The translations under genes were made by a program, and so were the position numbers. Below the pieces are notes generated by a model that was given only the letters and a program-made list of their open reading frames with translations, was not told the origin of the DNA and ran no database searches. From Rhodospirillales bacterium (GTDB lineage Bacteria > Pseudomonadota > Alphaproteobacteria > Rhodospirillales > Casp-alpha2), in the NCBI GenBank assembly GCA_018664265.1, contig JABJOR010000211.1, forward strand, positions 1 to 6,152: a DNA stretch of 6,152 nucleotides. Reading direction: 5' to 3'. Shown piece by piece: positions 1 through 6,152 of the stretch; the first letter of the stretch is position 1, and every line of letters begins with the position of its first letter.

Positions 1-1710
1 CACAGCTTCGATGGACAAGTGCTCAGTGGGGGAGCTGAGGACATTCCTTATATTGAAGGACGTATGGAGACATCTCGTGACGAACCTGTTGAAGCAAAAA
101 TGAAAGATGGGCGGTGGTGGTTAATTGTCCGGACAAGCACTTCAGATGGTGGTTATGTAACGCTTCGGACTGATATCACAAGACAAAAACAAGCTGAAGC
201 CGCCATACGAGAAAGTGGAGCCATGATCCACCGTATTGTTGAAGCCTTTCCCTTGCCAATTGCCATGACTAGGTTTGTGGATGGAATGGTGTTTTATGAA
301 AGCCCGTTATCAAAAAAATTATTTGGAAGAGCCCATTTAACCCAGGATGCATATTCAGTGGACATATATGCGAACCCGGAAGATCGTGCCGTTTATACAG
401 AGCATCTTGATAAATATGGGTTCGTTGATGCGATGAAATTCAAGTTGCGAAGAATGGATGATGGTGTTGAATTCTGGGGCAGAGTGTCAGCATGCACATT
501 AGATTTTCAGGGCGTCAAATGTATTGTTTCGAGCGCGTGGGATATTACAGATAATCTTGCAATGGAGGTTGAGCTGACGCGCCAACGAGAGGCTCTCCAC
601 CAAAGTGAAAAATTAAGTGCCCTTGGTGAATTATTAGCTGGCGTCGCACATGAGTTAAACAACCCGTTATCGGTTCTTGTGGGGCAAGCATTACTGTTAC
701 AGGAAACAACCACGGATGAGCGTATTACAAAGCGCGCCAAGAAAATTGGAAATGCAGCAGAAAGGTGTGCCCGTATCGTCAAAACTTTCCTGGCTATGGC
801 CCGTCAGCAACCACTCAATCGACGAAACATGCAGATTAATGATGTTATCGAGTCTGCCTTGGAAATAACGGCTTATGGTATTCGAGATGCCGACATTGAG
901 ATATCTACATGGATAGGACATAACCTTCCAACTGTATGGGGTGATCCTGATCAGATTAATCAGGTTATTACCAATCTGATTGTAAATGCACAGCACGCTT
1001 TGGAAAATACATCTGGTGAAAAACGTATACATATTTCATCTAGTTTCCGCCCCAAAGATAATGAAGTGGTTATAAAAGTCCGGGACACGGGTTCAGGGAT
1101 TGAGAAAGACATCCAGTCAAGAATATTTGAGCCTTTCTTCACAACAAAAGATGTGGGGTCTGGTACCGGAATTGGTTTGGCATTTTGCCATAGAATCATG
1201 GAATTCCATGGGGGCAGAATCAATGTTGAAAGTACTGCTGAAACAGGCACTAGCTTTATTGTGCATATTCCGGCGGGTACACCTGGCTCCGAGAGAATGT
1301 CATTGACTGATGAAGGAATTGAAGAAACGAACGGATTATCAATTTTAGTTGTTGATGATGAGAAAGATGTAACAGAGATACTATCTGAAATTCTTTCAAC
1401 GGATGGTCACAGAGTTGTAACAGCAGAAAATGGCCACCGAGCGCTTACATATTTATCCAATGATACATTTGATATTATTTTAAGTGATATGCGAATGCCC
1501 GAGCTGGATGGTCCGAACTTTTATAATGTGTTGTGTGAGCGATTTCCTATGCTGGCAGACCGTATTGCCTTTATTACGGGGGATACCATGAGTCCCAAGG
1601 TTGCAACGTTTCTGACAAGTTGTGGTCGTCCATCATTGGAGAAACCAATTACTCCTGCAGATGTGCGTGGGATTATTGATGAAATTATTCGTGCTCTTCC
1701 AGAGACATAA
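1..1710 (+). CDS. Hybrid sensor histidine kinase (PAS-PAS-HisKA-HATPase-REC), 5' end missing
   Basis: Soluble hybrid kinase that would autophosphorylate on His and pass phosphate to its own receiver. The frame is open from base 1, so the true start lies upstream; the GTG at 19 is only the first start-like codon inside the window. Codons counted from base 1: tail of a PAS domain ending in TDIT (57-60); a second PAS (about 72-185) ending in AWDIT; a HisKA helix pair with AHELNNP, phosphoacceptor His at codon 217 (bases 649-651); a HATPase_c domain with N-box DQINQVITNLIVNAQ, G1 DTGSGI, F-box FEPFFTTK and G2 GTGIGLAF; then a receiver (about 446-565) with VVDDE, phosphoacceptor Asp at codon 496 (bases 1486-1488, SDMRMPELDG), a Thr in FITGDT and the Lys in EKPI. 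All key residues are present. No membrane segment is visible, so sensing is probably cytosolic through the PAS domains. The kinase core is NtrB-like. The ligand is unknown. An OmpR-family regulator follows after 91 bp. Confidence 0.93.
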   Translation, partial: HSFDGQVLSGGAEDIPYIEGRMETSRDEPVEAKMKDGRWWLIVRTSTSDGGYVTLRTDITRQKQAEAAIRESGAMIHRIVEAFPLPIAMTRFVDGMVFYESPLSKKLFGRAHLTQDAYSVDIYANPEDRAVYTEHLDKYGFVDAMKFKLRRMDDGVEFWGRVSACTLDFQGVKCIVSSAWDITDNLAMEVELTRQREALHQSEKLSALGELLAGVAHELNNPLSVLVGQALLLQETTTDERITKRAKKIGNAAERCARIVKTFLAMARQQPLNRRNMQINDVIESALEITAYGIRDADIEISTWIGHNLPTVWGDPDQINQVITNLIVNAQHALENTSGEKRIHISSSFRPKDNEVVIKVRDTGSGIEKDIQSRIFEPFFTTKDVGSGTGIGLAFCHRIMEFHGGRINVESTAETGTSFIVHIPAGTPGSERMSLTDEGIEETNGLSILVVDDEKDVTEILSEILSTDGHRVVTAENGHRALTYLSNDTFDIILSDMRMPELDGPNFYNVLCERFPMLADRIAFITGDTMSPKVATFLTSCGRPSLEKPITPADVRGIIDEIIRALPET

Positions 1711-1786
1711 TCATGATTCTGAACTGCTATATTCCTGTATAAAAATAGGTTAGAGTGATTATTAACTGATTCGTGAGAAAATAGAC

Positions 1787-1801
1787 GGAGACTGTCAGGG
1801 A
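1787..1801 (+). promoter_or_regulatory. Ribosome binding site region of the response regulator, two alternatives
   Basis: Two purine-rich stretches precede the regulator. GGAG at 1787-1790 is 11 bases from ATG 1802. AGGGA at 1797-1801 touches ATG 1802, which is too close, but is 6 bases from the in-frame ATG 1808. The receiver needs neither of the two extra residues, so protein conservation does not settle the choice. Confidence 0.45.
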
Positions 1802-2524
1802 ATGAGTATGCTTGGTCATATTGCTGTTGTAGATGATGAACCTGATATCCGTGAAACAATTCAGGATTATCTGGAGCTAAAAGGCTACCGGGTTTCGTGT
1901 GCCGCAGATGGCAAGGATTTCCGCCAACTTGTAGAGCGCAGTGAGTTCGACTTGGCCTTGCTTGATGTCAATATGCCTGGAGAGGATGGACTATCACTTG
2001 CTCGATTCCTGCGTGAAACTAAAGATGTTGGTATCATTTTCTTGACGGCCTCAAGTGAAACAGTAGATCGAATAGTAGGCTTGGAAATCGGCGCAGATGA
2101 TTACATCTCTAAACCTTTTGATCTGCGAGAACTTCATGCGCGCATAAAGGCTGTTTTGCGTCGCCTAAATTCATCCAGGAAAAAAAGCAATGAAACAACA
2201 GAGGACGCAATTGCTTTTGGGGATTGTATGTTGAGCCTTGAAGCTCATACCCTGAATGGCCCTGATGGTGAGGAAATCACCATAACTTCTATGGAATTCG
2301 ATTTGCTTAAAACCTTTGCTCAAAACCCTAACCGGGTATTAAGCCGTGACCGTTTGCTGGACCTTGCTCATAATCGGGACTGGGACCCATATGATCGGAG
2401 TATCGATATTCGTATTACACGCCTCAGACGCAAGATTGAGAAAGATCCTGCCAAGCCTGAAATTATCAAAACTGTGCGTGGGGCCGGGTATGTTTTTAGC
2501 TTAAATGATAGCTATGATATCTAA
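1802..2524 (+). CDS. OmpR-family response regulator, winged-helix transcription factor
   Basis: Two-domain DNA-binding response regulator, 240 residues, a normal length for the family. The receiver (about 6-122) has acidic residues Asp11, Asp12 and Glu13, phosphoacceptor Asp55 (FDLALLDVNMPGEDG), Thr82 (FLTAS) and Lys104 (SKPFDLREL), so it should be phosphorylatable. A Lys/Ser/Thr-rich linker (about 123-135) leads to a Trans_Reg_C winged helix (about 137-233) with the typical TSMEFDLL, NRVLSRDRLLDLA, DRSIDIRITRLRRKIE recognition helix and TVRGAGYVF wing; this resembles OmpR/TorR-type regulators. The start is uncertain by two codons: ATG 1802 has GGAG at 1787-1790 (11-base spacing), while ATG 1808 has AGGGA at 1797-1801 (6-base spacing). 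It follows the hybrid kinase after 91 bp without an evident terminator, so it is the natural candidate for that kinase's output, but its true partner and target genes cannot be read here. Its TAA stop overlaps the TAG stop of the convergent methyltransferase gene. Confidence 0.95.
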   Translation: MSMLGHIAVVDDEPDIRETIQDYLELKGYRVSCAADGKDFRQLVERSEFDLALLDVNMPGEDGLSLARFLRETKDVGIIFLTASSETVDRIVGLEIGADDYISKPFDLRELHARIKAVLRRLNSSRKKSNETTEDAIAFGDCMLSLEAHTLNGPDGEEITITSMEFDLLKTFAQNPNRVLSRDRLLDLAHNRDWDPYDRSIDIRITRLRRKIEKDPAKPEIIKTVRGAGYVFSLNDSYDI

Positions 2525-3186
2525 CCCTTTTTGATAAGCACAACATCATTTCCTGTAATGGTCAGGGTTGCCTGTGCTCCTTTTATTGAAAAATGATTCA
2601 ATAACCAACCAAACGTGGCTTCAGAAAAATAGCTGATGTGAGTTGGGTCCGTAATGTAGTGCCAAGATTTGAAAGCTTCTTGATCTTTAATACGTTTCGT
2701 CATAATGCCGAGCCAGCCGCCCGAGTTGAGACAATTCCACAAACGATCCATTTCTTTACCGGGTTCTGCTAGATGTTCAATAACCTCGCTCATGGTTATG
2801 AAATCATACTGTGCAGACAAAACATCTATGTCAGAAGCATAGTAGGGATCATAGATGGCAACCGAATGCCCAGCTTCCTCAAACATGATTGAAAGTGTTG
2901 GGCCTGGGCCACTCCCAAAATCAAGCCCGCGCGAATTTGGCGCCAACCTCTGGTTCAACGGTATAAACAAGCGCTCAAGAAAGTCCCTGTAACCAGAATC
3001 GTCTGGTTGGTTGTCGTGAAGGTCGTAATAGGCATTTTCTCTTGATGTAGAAATATGTTGAGCCGTAGGTACAAAAACCAAATTACAGGTTTCACAGCTT
3101 AAATAACTGCGCACCTTATCTTGGTGATAAAGAGAAGTATTCGATTGGCTGCAAAGCGGGCAAGTATGGTTTTGGAAGTTGGACAT
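2521..3186 (-). CDS. Class I SAM-dependent methyltransferase with N-terminal zinc-ribbon-like motif
   Basis: Predicted cytosolic methyltransferase of 221 residues; substrate unknown. The N-terminus holds two CxxC pairs, Cys9/Cys12 (CPLC) and Cys31/Cys34 (CETC), spaced as in a zinc ribbon. A Rossmann-type Methyltransf_23-like domain follows: glycine-rich SAM motif I LDFGSGPGPT (88-97), an acidic end of strand 2 at IYDPYY (111-116), and YDFITMSEVIEHL (127-139), the usual motif before the active-site region. A C-terminal signature WHYITDPTHISYFS (175-188) recalls a group of small bacterial methyltransferases of unknown role; that resemblance is from memory. Compared with plain UbiG-like enzymes the zinc motif is extra. 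The start is the ATG at 3186-3184, preceded only by a weak TGAAG, so translation may be inefficient. The gene is divergent from the dehydratase and convergent with the regulator, so it is probably its own transcription unit. Sugar, small-molecule, protein and RNA substrates all remain possible. Confidence 0.88.
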   Translation of the reverse strand: MSNFQNHTCPLCSQSNTSLYHQDKVRSYLSCETCNLVFVPTAQHISTSRENAYYDLHDNQPDDSGYRDFLERLFIPLNQRLAPNSRGLDFGSGPGPTLSIMFEEAGHSVAIYDPYYASDIDVLSAQYDFITMSEVIEHLAEPGKEMDRLWNCLNSGGWLGIMTKRIKDQEAFKSWHYITDPTHISYFSEATFGWLLNHFSIKGAQATLTITGNDVVLIKKG

Positions 3187-3250
3187 CTTCAGACATTAAC
3201 TCATGCATAGAATTACGGAAAGGGGCTGGGCAGGGCCAGATTGTGTGTGC

Positions 3251-3258
3251 ATTATACT
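3251..3258. promoter_or_regulatory. Candidate divergent promoter core (overlapping -10 elements)
   Basis: The 110-bp spacer between the divergent methyltransferase and dehydratase genes contains ATTATACT. On the minus strand this reads TATAAT (3256 down to 3251), a perfect -10 match about 64 bases before the methyltransferase ATG. On the plus strand it reads TATACT (3253-3258), 38 bases before the GTG at 3297. I find no good TTGACA-like -35 at 16-18 bases on either strand, so any promoter here would be weak or activator-dependent. A GC-rich patch, 3221-3238, interrupts the otherwise mixed spacer. This is inferred from pattern only. Confidence 0.25.
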
Positions 3259-3285
3259 CACCCTAGCAACTTAGTGTGATCGAAC

Positions 3286-3290
3286 AGGAA
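3286..3290 (+). promoter_or_regulatory. Ribosome binding site that sets the dehydratase start
   Basis: AGGAA at 3286-3290 is 6 bases before GTG 3297, a standard Shine-Dalgarno spacing. The earlier in-frame GTG at 3276 has no purine-rich stretch at the right distance, since CCTAGCAACTTA precedes it. I therefore prefer 3297 as the start, seven codons shorter than the longest open frame. Confidence 0.6.
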
Positions 3291-3296
3291 ACGACA

Positions 3297-4841
3297 GTGA
3301 GCGCCTCATCTCAATTGAGTATAATCTCGGAAACTATCCGGCTAAATAACGATGATAACGTCGTGGTCGCGCGTATTTCACTGATCTGTGATCAAATGAT
3401 CTCTTCTGAAAAAATCAAAGTTCTTCAAGATGTTCCAAGGGGGCATAAAATTGCCACTGTGGATATTGGAAAAGGGCAAGCTGTTCGCAAATATGACCAG
3501 ATAATAGGATTTGCGACAAATAATATAAAAGCCGGTCAACATGTTCATTCTCATAATGCTGAATTTGGTGATTTTGCCCGTGATTATGCTTATGGCGAAG
3601 CGGTTCAGCTAACGAATTATGTGCCTGAGAAAGACCGTGACACATTTCAAGGATATGTCCGAGATAATGGCAGGGTGGGCACTCGAAATTACATAGGCAT
3701 ACTGGCGAGTGTGAATTGTTCAGATTCCGTTGCCAGATTGATAGCGGATCACTTTGACAAACATGCTATGGAAACATGGCCCAATGTTGATGGTGTTGTT
3801 GCTCTTCCTCATCAAACAGGTTGCTGCATGCCGCTTGATGGGGAGACGCATGGCAATCTGGAGCGAGCTTTGGTTGGGTATGCTCGCCATCCTAATTTTG
3901 CGGGTGTCTTGATCGTTGGCTTGGGTTGCGAAGTCGCCCAGATTGACGGCATGTTGGAAAGTTATGATCTGCAAAAATCAGATACTTTGCATTCCTTGGT
4001 CATCCAGGAGTGTGGTGGCACAGCATCAACGGTAAGTGCTGGTATCGAACGTGTGGAAGCAATGCTTGTTGCTGCCAATAAAGCCACTCGTTCAACGTGT
4101 CCAGCCAGCGAACTCACGGTCGCGTTGGAATGTGGCGGATCGGATGGTTATTCCGGCATTACAGCCAATCCGGCACTGGGTATTGCTGTTGATACATTAG
4201 TGCGAAATGGTGGCACTGCTATTTTGGCTGAAACCCCTGAAATCTATGGTGCAGAGCACTTGCTAACCCGTAGGGCAATATCGCGTGAAGTGGGTGAAAA
4301 GCTGATCGCTCGTATTCATTGGTGGGAGCAGCACACCGCAGCCAACCAAGCACGAATGGATAACAATCCTACGCCGGGAAACAAAAAGGGCGGGTTAACC
4401 ACTATTTTGGAAAAATCTCTGGGAGCTGCTGCCAAGGGTGGCACGACGGCTTTGATGGATGTCTATCGTTATGCCGAGCAAGTAACCGCAAGGGGATTCG
4501 TCTTTATGGACACTCCTGGGTATGATCCGGCCTCTATTACAGGCATGGTCGCTGGCGGGGCAAATTTAACCTGTTTCACAACCGGGCGAGGGTCTGTTTA
4601 CGGGGGTAAGCCAGTACCTAGCATTAAGCTGGCGACAAATACAGAAATGTATGAACGCATGCAGGATGATATGGATATCAATTGTGGTGTCATCGTCGAT
4701 GGCACAGCAACGACTGAAGAAACAGGGGCGCAGATATTTCAAATGATACTGGAAACAGCGTCCGGGAACATGTCTCTTAGTGAAAAACACGGAATTGGTG
4801 ATCTTGAATTCTGCCCCTGGCAGATTGGCGCTGTAATGTGA
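3297..4841 (+). CDS. UxaA-family sugar-acid dehydratase (altronate/galactarate dehydratase-like)
   Basis: Full-length member of the UxaA/GarD family, 514 residues from GTG 3297 (521 from GTG 3276), close to E. coli UxaA and GarD lengths. Family enzymes are cytosolic metal-dependent lyases that remove water from sugar acids, for example D-altronate to 2-keto-3-deoxygluconate. An N-terminal SAF domain (about 15-88) includes VRKYDQIIGFA and the His-rich VHSHN (His84, His86), a likely metal or substrate site. The catalytic domain starts at GYVRDNGRVGTRNY (119-132) and continues with HQTGCCM (172-178), GLGCE (208-212), QECGG (237-241), ECGGSDGYSGITANP (278-292), AETPEIYGAEHL (311-322), NPTPGNKKGG (357-366), DTPGYDP (405-411) and TTGRGSVYG (428-436). 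Cys176, Cys177, Cys211, Cys239 and Cys279 in these motifs are candidate ligands or catalytic residues. Both halves are fused and intact. The exact substrate is not determinable: related members act on altronate, galactarate or sulfolactate. No other hexuronate gene is nearby; a histidine kinase gene follows after 44 bp. Confidence 0.92.
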   Translation: MSASSQLSIISETIRLNNDDNVVVARISLICDQMISSEKIKVLQDVPRGHKIATVDIGKGQAVRKYDQIIGFATNNIKAGQHVHSHNAEFGDFARDYAYGEAVQLTNYVPEKDRDTFQGYVRDNGRVGTRNYIGILASVNCSDSVARLIADHFDKHAMETWPNVDGVVALPHQTGCCMPLDGETHGNLERALVGYARHPNFAGVLIVGLGCEVAQIDGMLESYDLQKSDTLHSLVIQECGGTASTVSAGIERVEAMLVAANKATRSTCPASELTVALECGGSDGYSGITANPALGIAVDTLVRNGGTAILAETPEIYGAEHLLTRRAISREVGEKLIARIHWWEQHTAANQARMDNNPTPGNKKGGLTTILEKSLGAAAKGGTTALMDVYRYAEQVTARGFVFMDTPGYDPASITGMVAGGANLTCFTTGRGSVYGGKPVPSIKLATNTEMYERMQDDMDINCGVIVDGTATTEETGAQIFQMILETASGNMSLSEKHGIGDLEFCPWQIGAVM

Positions 4842-4842
4842 T

Positions 4843-4872
4843 ATTCATTGACCTTGGGTGGGGATGAATTTT
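4843..4872 (+). other. AT-rich inverted repeat between dehydratase and kinase genes
   Basis: ATTCAT (4843-4848) is matched by ATGAAT (4864-4869), and the 15-base loop holds a further ACC (4851-4853) / GGT (4857-4859) pair. The right arm is followed by T bases to 4872 and then by the AGG ribosome site of the next gene. As RNA this could fold into a weak hairpin with a short U run. It is a poor intrinsic terminator because the stem is AT-rich and interrupted and the T run is short; it may be an attenuator, a stability element or chance. Confidence 0.25.
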
Positions 4873-4885
4873 CAGGTAATCGAAA

Positions 4886-6152
4886 ATGATCGGGAAAACG
4901 ATTAAGGAAAGAAAGTATGGCACAGAGGATGCCGAGGGGGCGTTGCAGGATAGTGAGCGACGGTTTCAGTCCTTGTTCCATCAAGCTCCTGTTGGAATTT
5001 CAATCGAAGACTACTCGGATGTAAAGTTGGAACTGGATAAGATGCATACCAGTGGGGTTTCAGATATCCCACAGTATATTTCTGATAACCCGGACATTAT
5101 GAGAGCTCTGTCAAAAAAAATTAGAACAACAGATGCAAACAAGATGTTGGCAGATATATTCCGGGCTAAAACTATTAAAGATTTTCTTGAATATGAAAGT
5201 GATCAGGAGAATCGTATTCAAGATGTATGGGTTGAATATTACATACGGGAAATATCATCTTTCTGGAATGGGGAAGAAAAATATTCGAGCATATTTAATG
5301 ATATCAGAATGGACGGAAGTCGTATGGAACTACGGTGCACTTCAAGATTGATTGAAGGGCATGAGGGTGACTGGCGCGAAATCATTACATCTTTTGAAGA
5401 TATTACAGAACAAAGGCACATAGAAGCCGAAATTAATAAATATCAAGCCGATCTGGCTTCGCTTGTCAGAGAGCAAAGCCATGAAATTTCCGAAAAGAAT
5501 GAGCAACTGGAAATGGCTCTGGAGATTGAGAAAGAAAACAATGATCTACAGCGACAGTTTGTTACGACATTATCACATGAGTTTCGAACTGCCCTTGCAA
5601 TTGTAGATGGATCGGCTAGGCGATTAGGGAAAAAATGGCAAAGCATTAAACATGATGATGCCATGACATATATTGAAAATATTAGAGCATCTGTGTCACG
5701 AATGCTTAATCAGATTGATAATTTTTTGACCTCCTCGAGAGTTCAAAAGGGTATGATGGAAGTAAATTTTGCTGATTGTAATTTGCGGGAAATTATTTCT
5801 GAAATTTGTCATCGCCAAAAAATAATGACTGATGATATTCATATAGAAATTAACCTTCTGGACTTTCCTGAATCGATTGAAGCAATTCCAGATGCGATTG
5901 ATCATATTTTTTCAAACCTTCTCTCCAATGCAATTAAATATTCATCCGGTACGGGGAAGCTTGAAGTTAAAGGTGTTTCAACTGCAACAGATGTATATAT
6001 TTCTGTACGTGATTTCGGCGTGGGAATTGGTCAGGCTGATATGAAGGATTTGTTTCGTTTGTATTTCCGGGCAGCCTCTGCAAAAGGGATACAAGGGACA
6101 GGTGTTGGTTTACATTTAGTGCGCCAACTTGTTGAGCTGCAAAATGGCTCTA
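4886..6152 (+). CDS. PAS-domain sensor histidine kinase, 3' end missing
   Basis: Soluble sensor kinase; 422 complete codons are visible and the frame runs off the right edge without a stop. ATG 4886 is the first start after an in-frame TAA at 4877-4879, with a weak AGG at 4874-4876 (9-base spacing). A PAS domain (about 21-176) begins with SERRFQSLFHQAPVGISIED and ends in SFEDITEQ. It carries an extra segment (about 44-80) after the first strands, seen in a PAS variant of GGDEF proteins and kinases. A likely coiled coil (about 178-225) leads to HisKA with LSHEFRTAL, phosphoacceptor His231. The ATPase domain shows N-box FSNLLSNAIKY (Asn344, Asn348), G1 DFGVGI (376-381), an F-box-like LFRLYFRA and G2 GTGVGLHL (404-411); the sequence is cut soon after. 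No membrane segment is visible. A 44-bp gap to the dehydratase gene suggests one operon. Whether a receiver follows cannot be seen. Confidence 0.9.
   Translation, partial: MIGKTIKERKYGTEDAEGALQDSERRFQSLFHQAPVGISIEDYSDVKLELDKMHTSGVSDIPQYISDNPDIMRALSKKIRTTDANKMLADIFRAKTIKDFLEYESDQENRIQDVWVEYYIREISSFWNGEEKYSSIFNDIRMDGSRMELRCTSRLIEGHEGDWREIITSFEDITEQRHIEAEINKYQADLASLVREQSHEISEKNEQLEMALEIEKENNDLQRQFVTTLSHEFRTALAIVDGSARRLGKKWQSIKHDDAMTYIENIRASVSRMLNQIDNFLTSSRVQKGMMEVNFADCNLREIISEICHRQKIMTDDIHIEINLLDFPESIEAIPDAIDHIFSNLLSNAIKYSSGTGKLEVKGVSTATDVYISVRDFGVGIGQADMKDLFRLYFRAASAKGIQGTGVGLHLVRQLVELQNGS

Noticed and set aside
19..21. GTG at 19 as the start of the hybrid kinase
   Set aside because: The frame is open back to base 1 and the codons at the edge lie within a PAS domain whose beginning is missing, so the gene clearly starts before the window.
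697..1032. Minus-strand open frame of 111 codons inside the kinase
   Set aside because: It lies wholly antisense to the HisKA and ATPase region, whose motifs are intact, and its translation shows no recognisable domain.
1725..1733. TGCTATATT as an extended -10 promoter for the response regulator
   Set aside because: It matches an extended -10 with one mismatch, but no -35 is visible and AT-rich sequence makes such matches common. It is possible, but not supported enough to annotate.
1521..1859. Minus-strand open frame of 112 codons across the kinase-regulator junction
   Set aside because: It overlaps two well-supported genes antisense, with no recognisable domain in its translation.
3224..3238. 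GC-rich patch GGCTGGGCAGGGCC as a terminator hairpin
   Set aside because: Only about three base pairs can form and no T run follows on either strand.
3276..3278. GTG at 3276 as the dehydratase start
   Set aside because: It has no purine-rich ribosome site at a proper distance, while GTG 3297 has AGGAA six bases upstream. The extra seven residues are not needed by the SAF domain. It is not excluded outright.
5133..5351. Plus-strand open frame of 72 codons inside the second kinase
   Set aside because: It is out of frame with the PAS domain of the kinase, which reads continuously from 4886 to the edge.
541..5411. Shared GATATTACAGA at about 541-551 and 5399-5409 as a repeat
   Set aside because: Both copies encode the conserved DIT motif at the end of a PAS domain, so protein conservation explains the match.

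Overview
The window is a compact stretch of bacterial chromosome, moderately AT-rich by eye, with four complete or nearly complete genes and a fifth cut by the right edge. Both edges fall inside sensor kinase genes. The PAS and kinase style (a 'DGRW...DGG...TDIT' PAS ending, a NtrB-like AHELNNP kinase with a C-terminal receiver, and an FxxxxSHEFRT kinase followed by IVDGSARRL) and the FDLALLDVNMPGEDG response regulator suggest an alphaproteobacterium of moderate GC. That assignment is an inference from protein style, not a database result.

Layout: (1) bases 1-1710, plus strand: C-terminal part of a soluble PAS-PAS-HisKA-HATPase-REC hybrid histidine kinase whose start lies before the window. 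(2) 1802-2524, plus: an intact OmpR-family response regulator with a winged-helix DNA-binding domain. (3) 2521-3186, minus: a small class I SAM-dependent methyltransferase with an N-terminal four-cysteine zinc-ribbon-like motif. Its stop codon overlaps the regulator's stop codon by 4 bp, tail to tail. (4) 3297-4841, plus: a full-length UxaA-family (altronate/galactarate dehydratase-like) sugar-acid dehydratase, divergent from the methyltransferase across a 110-bp spacer. (5) 4886 to the right edge, plus: a second soluble PAS histidine kinase, cut inside its ATPase domain. It starts only 44 bp after the dehydratase stop and is probably co-transcribed with it.

How the genes may work together: the hybrid kinase and the OmpR-type regulator are adjacent, so the regulator may be the output of the kinase, directly or through a phosphorelay. 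No HPt domain is visible here. The second kinase sits with a metabolic gene rather than a regulator, so its partner is either further right or is the same OmpR-type regulator. A testable idea is that the locus senses a sugar acid or related metabolite and controls its breakdown, but no other hexuronate pathway gene is in the window.

I saw no RNA gene, CRISPR array, insertion sequence, attachment site or origin. No intergenic stretch exceeds 110 bp. I find no convincing new biological system. The most interesting points are the dehydratase-kinase pairing, the unusual PAS domain of the second kinase, the zinc-ribbon methyltransferase and the overlapping convergent stop codons.
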